A stretch of 64,000 nt of DNA from Sphingopyxis sp. BSN-002 (GTDB taxonomy: Bacteria > Pseudomonadota > Alphaproteobacteria > Sphingomonadales > Sphingomonadaceae). The stretch covers positions 1,488,001 through 1,552,000 of the forward strand of contig NZ_CP091804.1 in NCBI RefSeq assembly GCF_022024275.1. The letters are read 5' to 3'. Below the pieces are notes generated by a model. That model saw only the letters and a program-made list of their open reading frames with translations, was not told the DNA's origin and made no database searches. Positions 55,722 to 63,883 of this stretch are shown here, piece by piece. Numbering within the stretch: the first letter of the stretch is position 1; each line of letters begins with the position of its first letter. A program made the position numbers and the translations under genes.

Positions 55722-56732
55722 ATGTCTGCCGAACGCCTGATCCACGTCGACGACAGCTTGCCCGGCATCAGCCGCGAGCGCTCGGGCGTCGGCTGGAAGT
55801 ATCGCGACGCCAGGGGCAGGCTTATTCGCGGCCGCGACGAGATCGATCGACTCAATGCGATCGCGCTGCCGCCCGCCTATGAGGATGCGTGGTTCTGCCC
55901 GGCGCCGAATGGCCATATCCTCGCCACCGGATATGACGCGCGCGGGCGCAAGCAATATCGCTATCACCCCGAATTCCGCCTCGCGCAGGAGGTCGACAAA
56001 TATGACCGCTGCGCCGCCTTCGGCCATGCGCTGCCCTTGCTCCGCGCCCGGCTGGCCGACGATCTGGCGCGGCGGACGCTGTGTCAGGAACGGATCGTCG
56101 GCGCGGTGGTGCGGCTGCTCGATCTTGCGGCGCTCCGCGTCGGCAACGAAGAATATGCCGTCGCAAACAAGAGCTTCGGCGCGACGACATTGCGCCAGCG
56201 CCACGCCAGAATCTCGGGGCGGACGCTCCGCCTCAGCTACCGCGCGAAAAGCGGTGCGAAAAAGGATGTCACGATCAGCGATCGCAATCTGGCGACGCTC
56301 GTCCGCCGGCTGCAGGATCTGCCCGGGCAGAATCTCTTCCAGTATCAGGATGGCGACGATCTCTGCGCGGTCGGGTCGGGGGACGTGAATGCCTATATCC
56401 GCGAAGCGATGGGCGACGCGTTCAGCGCCAAGCATTTCCGCACCTGGTCGGCGAGCGTCGAGGCGTTCACCTTTCTTCACGGCGCACCCGAAGCGCCGAC
56501 GCTGAAGGCGATGCTCGCGCACGTCGCCGACCGGCTCGGCAACACGCCGGCGGTCGCGCGCAAGGCTTATGTTCACCCGGCGATGATTGCGGCCGCGCAG
56601 GAGCGAGGAAATTTCGCCGCAGACGCCGGGCCGCTGCCGCGGGCGACCAGATATCTCTCGCGCTACGAGCGCGGCTTTCTCGCCTGGCTCGAACGCGCGC
56701 CCGGTGCCGCGGCGTTGCTTCGCTCCGCCTGA
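55722..56732 (+). CDS. DNA topoisomerase IB
   Basis: 336 residues, the poxvirus/bacterial type. Catalytic residues by position: R139 in LRVGNEEY, K176 in YRAKSGAKK, R240 in AKHFRTW and the nucleophile Y283 in ARKAYVHP. It relaxes both positive and negative supercoils by single-strand breaks. The 17 bases after its stop lead straight into the MscS gene, so the two may be co-transcribed. Confidence 0.95.
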   Translation: MSAERLIHVDDSLPGISRERSGVGWKYRDARGRLIRGRDEIDRLNAIALPPAYEDAWFCPAPNGHILATGYDARGRKQYRYHPEFRLAQEVDKYDRCAAFGHALPLLRARLADDLARRTLCQERIVGAVVRLLDLAALRVGNEEYAVANKSFGATTLRQRHARISGRTLRLSYRAKSGAKKDVTISDRNLATLVRRLQDLPGQNLFQYQDGDDLCAVGSGDVNAYIREAMGDAFSAKHFRTWSASVEAFTFLHGAPEAPTLKAMLAHVADRLGNTPAVARKAYVHPAMIAAAQERGNFAADAGPLPRATRYLSRYERGFLAWLERAPGAAALLRSA

Positions 56733-56749
56733 TCCGCCAAGAGACACGC

Positions 56750-57958
56750 ATGACCTTTTCGCTTCTGACCGCCGCCAAGACTGCTGTCGTCGCACCAGCC
56801 GCCGGGAAGACCGCGACGGCAAGCGATCCGCTCGCCGACCTCCGGCACTATTGGGATGTCAGCGTCGCGTGGGTGAACAGCCACTGGCTGCAGATCGGCG
56901 TCGCGATCGGCGCCGGCCTCCTGATCTATTTCCTGTTGTCGATGATCCGCACCTTCGCCCTGAAGCATGCGCAGTCGGCCGAGGGCGATCTGTCACTGAC
57001 GCACATCGCGGGACGCGTGATTCACAAGACCAAGTCGGCGGTCATCGCGATCGTCGCGATCCGCATGGTCGCGGGCTATGCGCAGCCGCCCGCCGCGATC
57101 ATGCAGGTCATCCAGTTCGTCTTCACCGTCGCGGTCGTGCTGCAGGTCGCGATCTGGGTGCGCGAGATCATCCTCGGCCTGATCGGCCGCCGCGCCGCGG
57201 AAGGGAACAACGAGACGCTCAGCAACGCGATGGGGATCATCCGCCTGCTGATCAGCGTCGCGCTGTTTGCGGTCGCGACCATCGTCATCCTCGACAATAT
57301 GGGGGTGAACGTCACCGGGCTGATTGCCGGCCTCGGTATCGGCGGCATCGCGATCGGCCTTGCGGCGCAGGGCATCTTCTCGGACCTCTTCGCCTCGCTG
57401 TCGATCATCTTCGACCGGCCGTTTCGCGTCGGCGAGACGATCAAGTACGACACCAGCACTGCAACGGTCGAGCGCATCGGGCTCAAGAGCACGCGGCTGC
57501 GTTCGGTCAACGGCGAGCTGCTCGTGATTTCGAACACCAATCTGCTCGCGAAGGAGATCACCAATTTCGCGCATCTCCATCGCCGCCGTGTGACCTTCAC
57601 GATCGGCGTGATCTATCAGACCACGCCCGCGATGCTTCGCGATCTGCCCGCGCTGCTCGAAGAACAGGTAAAGGCGGCGGGACAGGAGTTCATCCGGTCG
57701 AGCTTCGTCACCTTCGGGCCGTCGAGCCTCGATTTCGAACTGCTCTTCGACGTCTTCACCGATGAATTCGAAGCGGTTGTCGCCGCGCGCACCGACGTCG
57801 CGATCCGGCTGTTCGAGGCCATGGCCGCTGCCGGCTACCAGTTCGCCTATCCGACGCAGACGACCTTTACCGCCGCGCCCGACGGGACGATGATCATGCC
57901 CTATGCCGAGTCCCCGAAGCCCAGGGCAGGCGCTGCCAAGACCGCGAAGCCCGGCTGA
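56750..57958 (+). CDS. Mechanosensitive ion channel of the MscS family
   Basis: 402 residues from the ATG at 56750; the longer frame upstream is a shadow of the topoisomerase gene. Membrane segments are at about 42-62, 88-108, 114-134 and 157-178, and the pore helix GIGGIAIGLAAQGIFSDLFASLS leads into the beta domain with RPFRVGETIKYD. The C-terminal part is cytoplasmic. It releases solutes on hypoosmotic shock. The Ala/Pro/Lys tail (after about 385) is likely disordered. Confidence 0.93.
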   Translation: MTFSLLTAAKTAVVAPAAGKTATASDPLADLRHYWDVSVAWVNSHWLQIGVAIGAGLLIYFLLSMIRTFALKHAQSAEGDLSLTHIAGRVIHKTKSAVIAIVAIRMVAGYAQPPAAIMQVIQFVFTVAVVLQVAIWVREIILGLIGRRAAEGNNETLSNAMGIIRLLISVALFAVATIVILDNMGVNVTGLIAGLGIGGIAIGLAAQGIFSDLFASLSIIFDRPFRVGETIKYDTSTATVERIGLKSTRLRSVNGELLVISNTNLLAKEITNFAHLHRRRVTFTIGVIYQTTPAMLRDLPALLEEQVKAAGQEFIRSSFVTFGPSSLDFELLFDVFTDEFEAVVAARTDVAIRLFEAMAAAGYQFAYPTQTTFTAAPDGTMIMPYAESPKPRAGAAKTAKPG

Positions 57959-57990
57959 CGCTACGGCGCCGCAGCCTGCCCGCTTGGGCC

Positions 57991-58020
57991 TTGTGCAATG
58001 CGGCAGGACAGGCCTAGAAC
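57991..58020 (+). promoter_or_regulatory. Candidate promoter of the MaoC-thiolase operon
   Basis: TTGTGC (57991-57996), 18-base spacer, TAGAAC (58015-58020). The leader to the ATG at 58053 is about 26 bases and has GAGGGGAT as ribosome binding site. Confidence 0.4.
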
Positions 58021-58052
58021 GCGCCCCGAACCAACGATCGAGGGGATAGCCA

Positions 58053-58511
58053 ATGGCCACCATTACGCCGCAGGAACTGCAGACCAGGGTCGGTGAGCAT
58101 CTCGGCACGTCCGAATGGGTGCTTGTCGATCAGGACATGATCAACAAGTTCGCCGACGCGACCGGCGACCACCAGTTCATCCACATCGACGAGGAAAAGG
58201 CGAAGCTGACCCCGTTTGGCGGCACCATCGCCCACGGCTTCCTGACCTTGTCGTTGATCCCGATGCTCGGTGCGAAAACCGACGGCCCGAAGATCGAGGG
58301 CATCAAGATGGGCGTGAACTATGGCGGCAACAAAGTCCGCTTCCTCGCACCCGTCCGCTCGGGCAAGCGCGTGCGCAGCCATGTGAAGCTGCTCGAACTC
58401 GACGAAAAGCGCCCCGGTCAGTGGCAGCAGACCAACGAGATCACCGTCGAGATCGAAGGCGAGGAAAAGCCCGCACTGATCGCCGAGTGGATCACGCAGT
58501 TTTTCATCTGA
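58053..58511 (+). CDS. MaoC family (R)-specific enoyl-CoA hydratase-like protein
   Basis: 152 residues. The hydratase motif FADATGDHQFIHID carries D39 and H44 in the position of the catalytic Asp/His of the hotdog R-hydratases; FGGTIAHGFLTLSLIPML is the following conserved helix. It hydrates an enoyl-CoA, and this branch is close to NodN. First gene of a run of six on the plus strand. Confidence 0.92.
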   Translation: MATITPQELQTRVGEHLGTSEWVLVDQDMINKFADATGDHQFIHIDEEKAKLTPFGGTIAHGFLTLSLIPMLGAKTDGPKIEGIKMGVNYGGNKVRFLAPVRSGKRVRSHVKLLELDEKRPGQWQQTNEITVEIEGEEKPALIAEWITQFFI

Positions 58512-58574
58512 TCGCAAATATCCGCCGACCTCCCCCGAAAAGATAAAACGGCACCAAGCAAAAGGAACTCCACC

Positions 58575-59756
58575 ATGCGTGACGCAGTCATCGTTTCCAC
58601 CGCCCGCACCCCGCTGACCAAGGCGGCGCGCGGCTCGTTCAACAACACGCTCGCCCCGACGCTGGGCGCGCATGCGGTCCGCGCCGCGGTCGAGCGCGCC
58701 GGGGTCGAAGGCGGCGAGATCGACGATGTCGTCTTCGGCGCCGCGATGCAGCAGGGATCGCAGACGATGAACGTCGCGCGCCTGATCGCGCTGCGCTCGG
58801 GCCTCCCCGTTACCGTTCCCGGCATGTCGATCGACCGCCAGTGCTCGTCGGGCCTGATGACGATCGCGACTGCCGCGAAGCAGATCATCGTCGACCGTCA
58901 GGACATCGCAGTCGCCGGCGGCATCGAAAGCATCTCGAAGGTCAGCGGCAGCGGCAAGGTTTTCATCGAGACCGACGCCGAGCTGATCGCGATGCACAAG
59001 GACACCTATATGCCGATGATCGGCACCGCCGAGGTCGTCGCGAAGCGCTACAACATCAGCCGCGAGTATCAGGATGAATATTCGCTCCAGTCGCAGCAGC
59101 GCACCGCCGCCGCGCAGGCCGCGGGCAAATATGACGACGAAATCGTCGCCTGCCCCGCGACCATGGCGGTGGTGAACAAGGAAACGAAGGAAGTCAGCTT
59201 TCAGGATGTCGTCGCCGCCAAGGACGAGTGCAACCGCGTCGACACCACGCTCGAAGGGCTCGCCAGCCTGAAGCCGGTGATGGGCGAAGGCTTCACGATC
59301 ACCGCGGGCAACGCCAGCCAGCTCGCCGACGGCGCGTCGGCCTGCGTCGTGATGGAAGCCAAGGTCGCCGAGAAGCGCGGTCTCCAGCCGCTCGGCCGTT
59401 ATGTCGGCATGGCGGTCGCGGGCACGGAGCCCGACGAAATGGGCATCGGCCCCGTCTTCGCGATCCCGAAGCTTCTCGAACGCTTCGAGCTCAAGATGGA
59501 CGACATCGGCCTTTGGGAACTCAACGAAGCCTTCGCCGTGCAGGTCCTCTATTGCCGCGACAAGCTCGGCATTCCGAACGAACTGCTCAACGTCAACGGC
59601 GGCTCGATCTCGATCGGCCACCCCTTCGGCATGACCGGCGCGCGCTGCGTCGGCCACGCGCTGATCGAGGGCAAGCGCCGCGGCGTGAAATATGCCGTCG
59701 TCACCATGTGCATCGGTGGCGGCCAAGGCGCAGCGGGCCTGTTCGAGGTCTTCTGA
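58575..59756 (+). CDS. Acetyl-CoA C-acyltransferase (thiolase family)
   Basis: 393 residues, full length. Nucleophile C90 in DRQCSSGL, H349 in GHPFGMTGAR and C379 in TMCIGGGQG form the thiolase catalytic set. It cleaves or forms a 3-ketoacyl-CoA. Ribosome binding site AAAGGA lies about nine bases upstream of the ATG. Two bases... separate its stop from the TTG start of the next gene, so the operon continues. Confidence 0.95.
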   Translation: MRDAVIVSTARTPLTKAARGSFNNTLAPTLGAHAVRAAVERAGVEGGEIDDVVFGAAMQQGSQTMNVARLIALRSGLPVTVPGMSIDRQCSSGLMTIATAAKQIIVDRQDIAVAGGIESISKVSGSGKVFIETDAELIAMHKDTYMPMIGTAEVVAKRYNISREYQDEYSLQSQQRTAAAQAAGKYDDEIVACPATMAVVNKETKEVSFQDVVAAKDECNRVDTTLEGLASLKPVMGEGFTITAGNASQLADGASACVVMEAKVAEKRGLQPLGRYVGMAVAGTEPDEMGIGPVFAIPKLLERFELKMDDIGLWELNEAFAVQVLYCRDKLGIPNELLNVNGGSISIGHPFGMTGARCVGHALIEGKRRGVKYAVVTMCIGGGQGAAGLFEVF

Positions 59757-59757
59757 T

Positions 59758-60342
59758 TTGCGTCTGAACGCTCCGCGTATCGAGCCGGTCGATCTCGACC
59801 GGCTCGATGCCGACCAGCGCGCTGCGCTGGCGCCGTTCCTCGACACCGACGGCGGCAAGGTCGGCGGCGGACGGGTGCTCAACATCTTCCGCACGCTGGC
59901 ACACGCGCCGAAAGCGCTGACCGCGTTCCTTGGCTGGGGCAGCTATATCCTGTCGCGCCGCAACGCCTTGTCCGAACGCGACCGCGAACTCGTCATCCTG
60001 CGCACCGGCTACAACTGCCGCTCGGGCTATGAGTGGACGCAGCACAAGCGCATCGGGCTCGACAGCGGCCTCAGCGAAGACGAGATCGATCGCATCAAGG
60101 CCGGCCCCGAAGCGGACGGTTGGAGCGAGATCGACCGCGCGATGCTCCGCGCGACCGACGACCTCACGAGCAACCACTTCGTCTCCGACACCAGCTGGGC
60201 CGCGCTCGCGCCGCTCGGCGACAAGGGCCGGATGGACCTCGTCATGACGGTCGGCCAGTACACCCAGGTTTCGATGATACTGAACAGCTTCGGCATCCAG
60301 GTCGAAGACGGCTGGGAGGTCGATCCCGACCTCAAGGCCTGA
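59758..60342 (+). CDS. Carboxymuconolactone decarboxylase family protein
   Basis: 194 residues from TTG at 59758, one base after the thiolase stop; no ATG fits better. The CMD/AhpD-like helix block is RDRELVILRTGYNCRSGYEWTQHKRIG. The second Cys of the CxxC pair of AhpD is absent (NCRSGYEW), so a redox role is unlikely and a decarboxylase/hydratase-like role or another reaction is more plausible. Function in the pathway is unknown. Confidence 0.86.
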   Translation: MRLNAPRIEPVDLDRLDADQRAALAPFLDTDGGKVGGGRVLNIFRTLAHAPKALTAFLGWGSYILSRRNALSERDRELVILRTGYNCRSGYEWTQHKRIGLDSGLSEDEIDRIKAGPEADGWSEIDRAMLRATDDLTSNHFVSDTSWAALAPLGDKGRMDLVMTVGQYTQVSMILNSFGIQVEDGWEVDPDLKA

Positions 60343-60358
60343 CACAAAGGAGAGAGAT

Positions 60359-60649
60359 ATGAGCGGCATCGGAGTTATTGCCACCCTTCGCGTCCTGCCC
60401 GGCAAGGAAGCAGAATTCGAAGGCGTCTTCGCCGAACTCGCCCCCGCGGTCCGCGCGAACGAACCCGGCAACAGCTATTACAAGCTGTTCCGTACCGCCG
60501 AGACCGGCGTCTACAAGGTGCTCGAATGCTACGACGACGAGGCTGCGATCGCCGCGCACCGCGCGTCGGATCATTTCCGCTCGCTCGGCGCGAAGCTCGG
60601 CCCCTGCCTTGCCGGCGCGCCCGAGATCGAAAGCCTGCCGGCGGTCTGA
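60359..60649 (+). CDS. Antibiotic biosynthesis monooxygenase (ABM) domain protein
   Basis: 96 residues, the typical single-domain size. GVIATLRVLPGKEAEFEGVFAELAPAVRANEPGNSYYKLFR is the first beta-alpha-beta half; KVLECYDDEAAIAAHRASDHFRSL the second. Members oxidise quinols or act as small-molecule monooxygenases without cofactor. GGAGAGAG precedes the ATG. Co-transcribed with the genes on either side. Confidence 0.9.
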   Translation: MSGIGVIATLRVLPGKEAEFEGVFAELAPAVRANEPGNSYYKLFRTAETGVYKVLECYDDEAAIAAHRASDHFRSLGAKLGPCLAGAPEIESLPAV

Positions 60650-60652
60650 GCC

Positions 60653-61456
60653 ATGTCCGGCCGGCTCGCAGGCAAGGTCGCGATCGTCGTCGGTGCGGGC
60701 CAGCAGCCCGGCGACACGATCGGCAACGGCCGCGCGATCGCACTGACCTTTGCGCGCGAGGGCGCCGAAGTGTTTTGCGTCGACCGCATCGCCGAACGCG
60801 CCGAAGATACCGCAGCGATGATTGCCGATGCGGGCGGCTCAGCCTTCGCCCACGCCGCCGACATCACGCAGCTTGCCGATATCGAGACGCTGGTCGCCGC
60901 GGCGCTCGCGCGCTGGAGCCGCATCGACATTCTCGTCAACAATGTCGGGGTCGGCTCGCCCGGCGACGGCCCGTCGCACAAGGCGACCGACGACGCCTTC
61001 GATCAGGTCTTCGCGATCAACTTCACCGGCGCCCGCCGCCTCACCCGTGCGGTGCTCGCGCCGATGCGCGCGGCGGAGAGCGGCGTGATCCTCAACATCT
61101 CGTCGCTCGCCTCGATCGCGGGCGCGAACATGATCGCCTATGAGATTTCGAAGGCCGCGCTCAACCGGCTGACCACCGCTACCGCGCAGGGCTCGGCGTC
61201 GAAGGGCGTGCGGTGCAATGCGATCCTGCCCGGACTGATGGACACGCCGATGGCGATCCAGGGCACCGCCGCGCGCGACGGCCGCGGGCTCGACGAGCAG
61301 CGCGCCGCGCGTGCCGCGATGGTGCCGCTGAAGGGCGGAATGGGCAGCGCGTGGGACACCGCCAATGCCGCACTCTTTCTCGCTTCCGACGAGGCGCGCT
61401 TCATCACCGGCGTCTTGCTTCCCGTCGACGGAGGTGCCAGCGTCCGCGTCGGGTAG
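60653..61456 (+). CDS. SDR family NAD(P)-dependent oxidoreductase
   Basis: 267 residues. The coenzyme motif is VVGAGQQPGDTIGNGRAIA, a stretched TGxxxGxG with a Gly-Gln-Gln insertion. The segment NNVGVG, catalytic Ser in ISSLASIAG, Tyr and Lys in YEISKAALNRL, and a C-terminal ITGVLLPVDGG are classical SDR signatures. It probably oxidises or reduces a hydroxyacyl or hydroxy group in the same pathway. Confidence 0.9.
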   Translation: MSGRLAGKVAIVVGAGQQPGDTIGNGRAIALTFAREGAEVFCVDRIAERAEDTAAMIADAGGSAFAHAADITQLADIETLVAAALARWSRIDILVNNVGVGSPGDGPSHKATDDAFDQVFAINFTGARRLTRAVLAPMRAAESGVILNISSLASIAGANMIAYEISKAALNRLTTATAQGSASKGVRCNAILPGLMDTPMAIQGTAARDGRGLDEQRAARAAMVPLKGGMGSAWDTANAALFLASDEARFITGVLLPVDGGASVRVG

Positions 61457-61478
61457 CAGTCATTCCTGAAGGGAAGAG

Positions 61479-61865
61479 ATGATGTCCGACGCCGTTTCCG
61501 CCGCCCGCGCCGTGTACGACGCCTTCGCCGCCGCCGACATGCCCGCGCTCGATGCCGCGCTGAAGCATATCGAATGGCACGAGAATCTGGGCATGCCCTA
61601 TGGGGGCGTCTGGCATGGTTTCGCCGAGGTCGCACAGAATGTCTTCGGCCCGATCGCGAACGACATTCCCGACTTCAGCGCCATCCCGGACGAACTTCTC
61701 CCGCTCGGTGCCGATCGCGCGGTCGCCTTCGGATATTATCGCGGCCTCGACGACAAGGTCGCGGCGCCCTTTTGCCATGTCTGGACTGCAAAGGACGGCG
61801 CGCTCGTCAAATTCGTCCAATATGCCGACAGCCACCTCTATCGGGTGCAGGCGGGGCTGCTCTAG
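61479..61865 (+). CDS. NTF2-like/SnoaL family protein
   Basis: 128 residues from the ATG at 61479 (a second ATG follows directly); AAGG is six bases upstream. The NTF2 core shows ARAVYDAFAAADMPALDAAL, IEWHENLGMPYGGVWHGF and FCHVWTAKDGALVKFVQYADSHLYR. Such proteins act as small-molecule isomerases, hydratases or binding proteins. The end overlaps the soxR end by four bases (convergent). Confidence 0.85.
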   Translation: MMSDAVSAARAVYDAFAAADMPALDAALKHIEWHENLGMPYGGVWHGFAEVAQNVFGPIANDIPDFSAIPDELLPLGADRAVAFGYYRGLDDKVAAPFCHVWTAKDGALVKFVQYADSHLYRVQAGLL

Positions 61866-62329
61866 ACCTCCGCGATCTCCCCCGCCCGGTCGCCGAGCAG
61901 GTAACGCGGCCCCGCCCCGCGCTGCGCCGCCTTGTCGCCCACATTATACAGCCCGCATTTCTTGAGGCTCAGACACCCGCAGCCGATGCATTGATCAAGC
62001 AGTTCGCGCGTCCGCGCCAGCGCCGCGAGCTCTGCATCGATCCGCGCGCGCAGGCCGGTGCTGATCCGCGTCCAGTCGGCGGCGTTCGGCGTCCGACCGG
62101 CAGGCAGGCTCGCCAGTTCGCCCGCAATCTCCTCAAGGCTCAGCCCCATTTGCTGCGCGATCAGAATGAACGACACGCGGCGGATGTCGGCGCGCAGAAA
62201 GCGGCGCTGGCCGCCGCCGGTGCGCAGAGCTTCGAGCAGGCCCTTGGCCTCGTAGAAACGGATCGCCGACACCGCGACGCCGGTGCGCGCCGCAAGCTCG
62301 CCGATCGCGATCAGGTCGGTCCGGTGCAT
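61862..62329 (-). CDS. soxR: Redox-sensitive transcriptional activator SoxR
   Basis: 155 residues. The MerR-type helix-turn-helix is ELAARTGVAVSAIRFYEAKGL (residues 11-31). The [2Fe-2S] cluster ligands are C114, C117, C119 and C125 in CIGCGCLSLKKC, the exact SoxR spacing. Oxidation of the cluster by redox-cycling compounds activates promoters with long spacers. No soxS is present; as in other alphaproteobacteria it probably controls neighbouring genes directly, the divergent VOC gene being the first candidate. Confidence 0.95.
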   Translation of the reverse strand: MHRTDLIAIGELAARTGVAVSAIRFYEAKGLLEALRTGGGQRRFLRADIRRVSFILIAQQMGLSLEEIAGELASLPAGRTPNAADWTRISTGLRARIDAELAALARTRELLDQCIGCGCLSLKKCGLYNVGDKAAQRGAGPRYLLGDRAGEIAEV

Positions 62330-62353
62330 GACACAAGCTCCTTCGCTTTCCGC

Positions 62354-62384
62354 TTGATCTAAACCTCACTTGAGCTTTCATACA
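62354..62384 (+). promoter_or_regulatory. Candidate MerR/SoxR-type promoter of the VOC gene
   Basis: TTGATC (62354-62359), a 19-base spacer, and CATACA (62379-62384). The spacer contains the dyad AACCTCACTTGAGCTT (62362-62377), with CTCA/TGAG arms like SoxR boxes. The over-long spacer is the mark of MerR-family promoters. Shorter arms than in the enterobacterial SoxR box keep this tentative. Confidence 0.42.
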
Positions 62385-62418
62385 CCGCTGCGTCAACCCG
62401 AATCACGAAAGCAAGACC

Positions 62419-62814
62419 ATGACGCACCCCTTCATCGAACATGTGAACCTTACCGTCAGCGACCCCGACCGCACCGCGGGCATATTGTCGGCGATCTTCG
62501 GCTGGCACGAACGCTGGCGCGGCCCGGCGCGCGATGGTGGCCGGACGATCCACCTCGGCAGCGACGCGGCCTATGTCGCGCTCTATACCGGCCCCGACGG
62601 ACAGCATGTCGACACGCGCTATCCGAAGGGCGAGCCGCTCAACCATGTCGGGGTGCAGGTCGACGACCTCGACACGATCGAGATGCGCGTCAAGGCGGTC
62701 GGCCTTACACCCTTCAACCATGGCGACTACGAGCCCGGCCGCCGCTTCTATTTCTTCGACCCGGACGGGATCGAATATGAAGTCGTCAGCTATTCGGAGC
62801 CGCGCCCGCGCTGA
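62419..62814 (+). CDS. VOC family protein (glyoxalase/dioxygenase fold)
   Basis: 131 residues, two beta-alpha-beta-beta-beta units: FIEHVNLTVSDPDRTAGILSAIFGWHERW and HVGVQVDDLDTIEMRVKAVG. Metal-binding candidates are the His near the start and Glu in FDPDGIEYEVVSY at the end. Likely a lactoylglutathione lyase-type or antibiotic-binding protein. Divergent from soxR with a MerR-type promoter between them. Confidence 0.88.
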   Translation: MTHPFIEHVNLTVSDPDRTAGILSAIFGWHERWRGPARDGGRTIHLGSDAAYVALYTGPDGQHVDTRYPKGEPLNHVGVQVDDLDTIEMRVKAVGLTPFNHGDYEPGRRFYFFDPDGIEYEVVSYSEPRPR

Positions 62815-62880
62815 ACGGCGCAACATCGGGCATTCACAAGCGTTTATCGTTCATCGGGGGGACCGCAGGAGTCTCGACCG

Positions 62881-63345
62881 ATGAACGACGACATCACCAA
62901 GCAATTCTGGAAGGCGCTCGACGCCAGCCCTTATGTCATGGTCGGCCTGACCGGCGAGCGGCAGCATCATATTCCGATGAATGCGCAGCTCGACAAGGAT
63001 GCCAACAGCGCCTTCTGGTTCTTCACCGCCACCGACAACCGTCTCGCGGGCGGCGGCCCGGCGATGGCGCAATTCGCGTCGAAGGGCCATGATCTCTATG
63101 CCTGCATCGCGGGAACGCTCCGCCGCGAGGACAATCGCGCGGTGCTCGACAAGCTCTGGAACAACAGCATCGCGGCTTGGTACGAGCGCGGCAAGGACGA
63201 CCCGAAGCTCGTCCTGCTCCGCTTCGATCTCGAAGACGCCGAAATCTGGACCGCGGAGCCGAGCCTGAAGGGTATGTTCAAGCTGGCGACCGGCATGACG
63301 ATGAAGGGCAGCGAGCTCGGAAAGCACGCCGAAGTGGCGCTTTAG
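62881..63345 (+). CDS. Pyridoxamine 5'-phosphate oxidase family protein (general stress protein 26-like)
   Basis: 154 residues. The split-barrel core is FWKALDASPYVMVGLTGERQHHIPMNAQLDKD, AFWFFTATDNRLA and DLYACIAGTL, as in general stress protein 26/FMN-binding PPOX proteins, not biosynthetic PdxH. It probably binds flavin and reduces small molecules. No clear ribosome binding site is seen; GGGGGGACC is the only purine run upstream. The end overlaps the marR gene end by four bases. Confidence 0.86.
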   Translation: MNDDITKQFWKALDASPYVMVGLTGERQHHIPMNAQLDKDANSAFWFFTATDNRLAGGGPAMAQFASKGHDLYACIAGTLRREDNRAVLDKLWNNSIAAWYERGKDDPKLVLLRFDLEDAEIWTAEPSLKGMFKLATGMTMKGSELGKHAEVAL

Positions 63346-63818
63346 GGTGCGGCGCGCTCGCGCGCTTCGACCGCGATATCGATCAGCGCCGACAGCACGC
63401 GCCGCGCCGCGGCGATGTCTTCGGCGCTGACGCGTGTCGCGAGCTTCGCGTCGACGGCGTCGCGCGCCTTGCCCTGCACCGCAGCCGCGTGCGCCCCTCG
63501 CTCGGTCAGCCGGACGATAAGCCGCCGCCGGTCTTCCGGATCGACCTGTCGCTCGAGATAACCGCGCATGACCAGCGTATCGACAAGTTGCCCCGCGGCC
63601 TGTTTGGAAATCCGCAGATCCTCGATCAACGCGCTCAGTGGCACATCCTCGGCGCCGAGCGCGAGCCCGCCGATCACATAGAGGCCGTTGGCGGGGATAT
63701 CGTCGAACCCGCCCCGGTCGAGCGCCCGGCGCATCGCGCCGCCATAGGTTGTGCGCGCGTGCCGCAACAGCGCGGGCATGACGATGTCGTGGTGGCGAGG
63801 TTCGGAGGTATCGGTCAT
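63342..63818 (-). CDS. MarR family transcriptional regulator
   Basis: 158 residues. The winged helix-turn-helix is PLSALIEDLRISKQAAGQLVDTLVMRGYLERQ followed by the wing DPEDRRRLIVRLTERG (residues about 60-110), the usual MarR order. It probably represses its own promoter and that of a neighbour: a 17-base palindrome lies 30 bases upstream of the ATG. No Shine-Dalgarno sequence precedes the ATG at 63818. Confidence 0.92.
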   Translation of the reverse strand: MTDTSEPRHHDIVMPALLRHARTTYGGAMRRALDRGGFDDIPANGLYVIGGLALGAEDVPLSALIEDLRISKQAAGQLVDTLVMRGYLERQVDPEDRRRLIVRLTERGAHAAAVQGKARDAVDAKLATRVSAEDIAAARRVLSALIDIAVEARERAAP

Positions 63819-63847
63819 GATGCAGACTTATAGTCCGGAATCATGAT

Positions 63848-63864
63848 AGTAAAGTTACTTTACT
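63848..63864. promoter_or_regulatory. MarR-type operator palindrome
   Basis: AGTAAAG-TTA-CTTTACT, a perfect seven-base dyad around TTA, 30 bases upstream of the marR ATG. The minus-strand -10 candidate TATAAG (63832-63827) lies next to it, so a bound dimer would block the marR promoter. Confidence 0.6.
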
Positions 63865-63883
63865 GTAATGTTCGCTGGACAGT

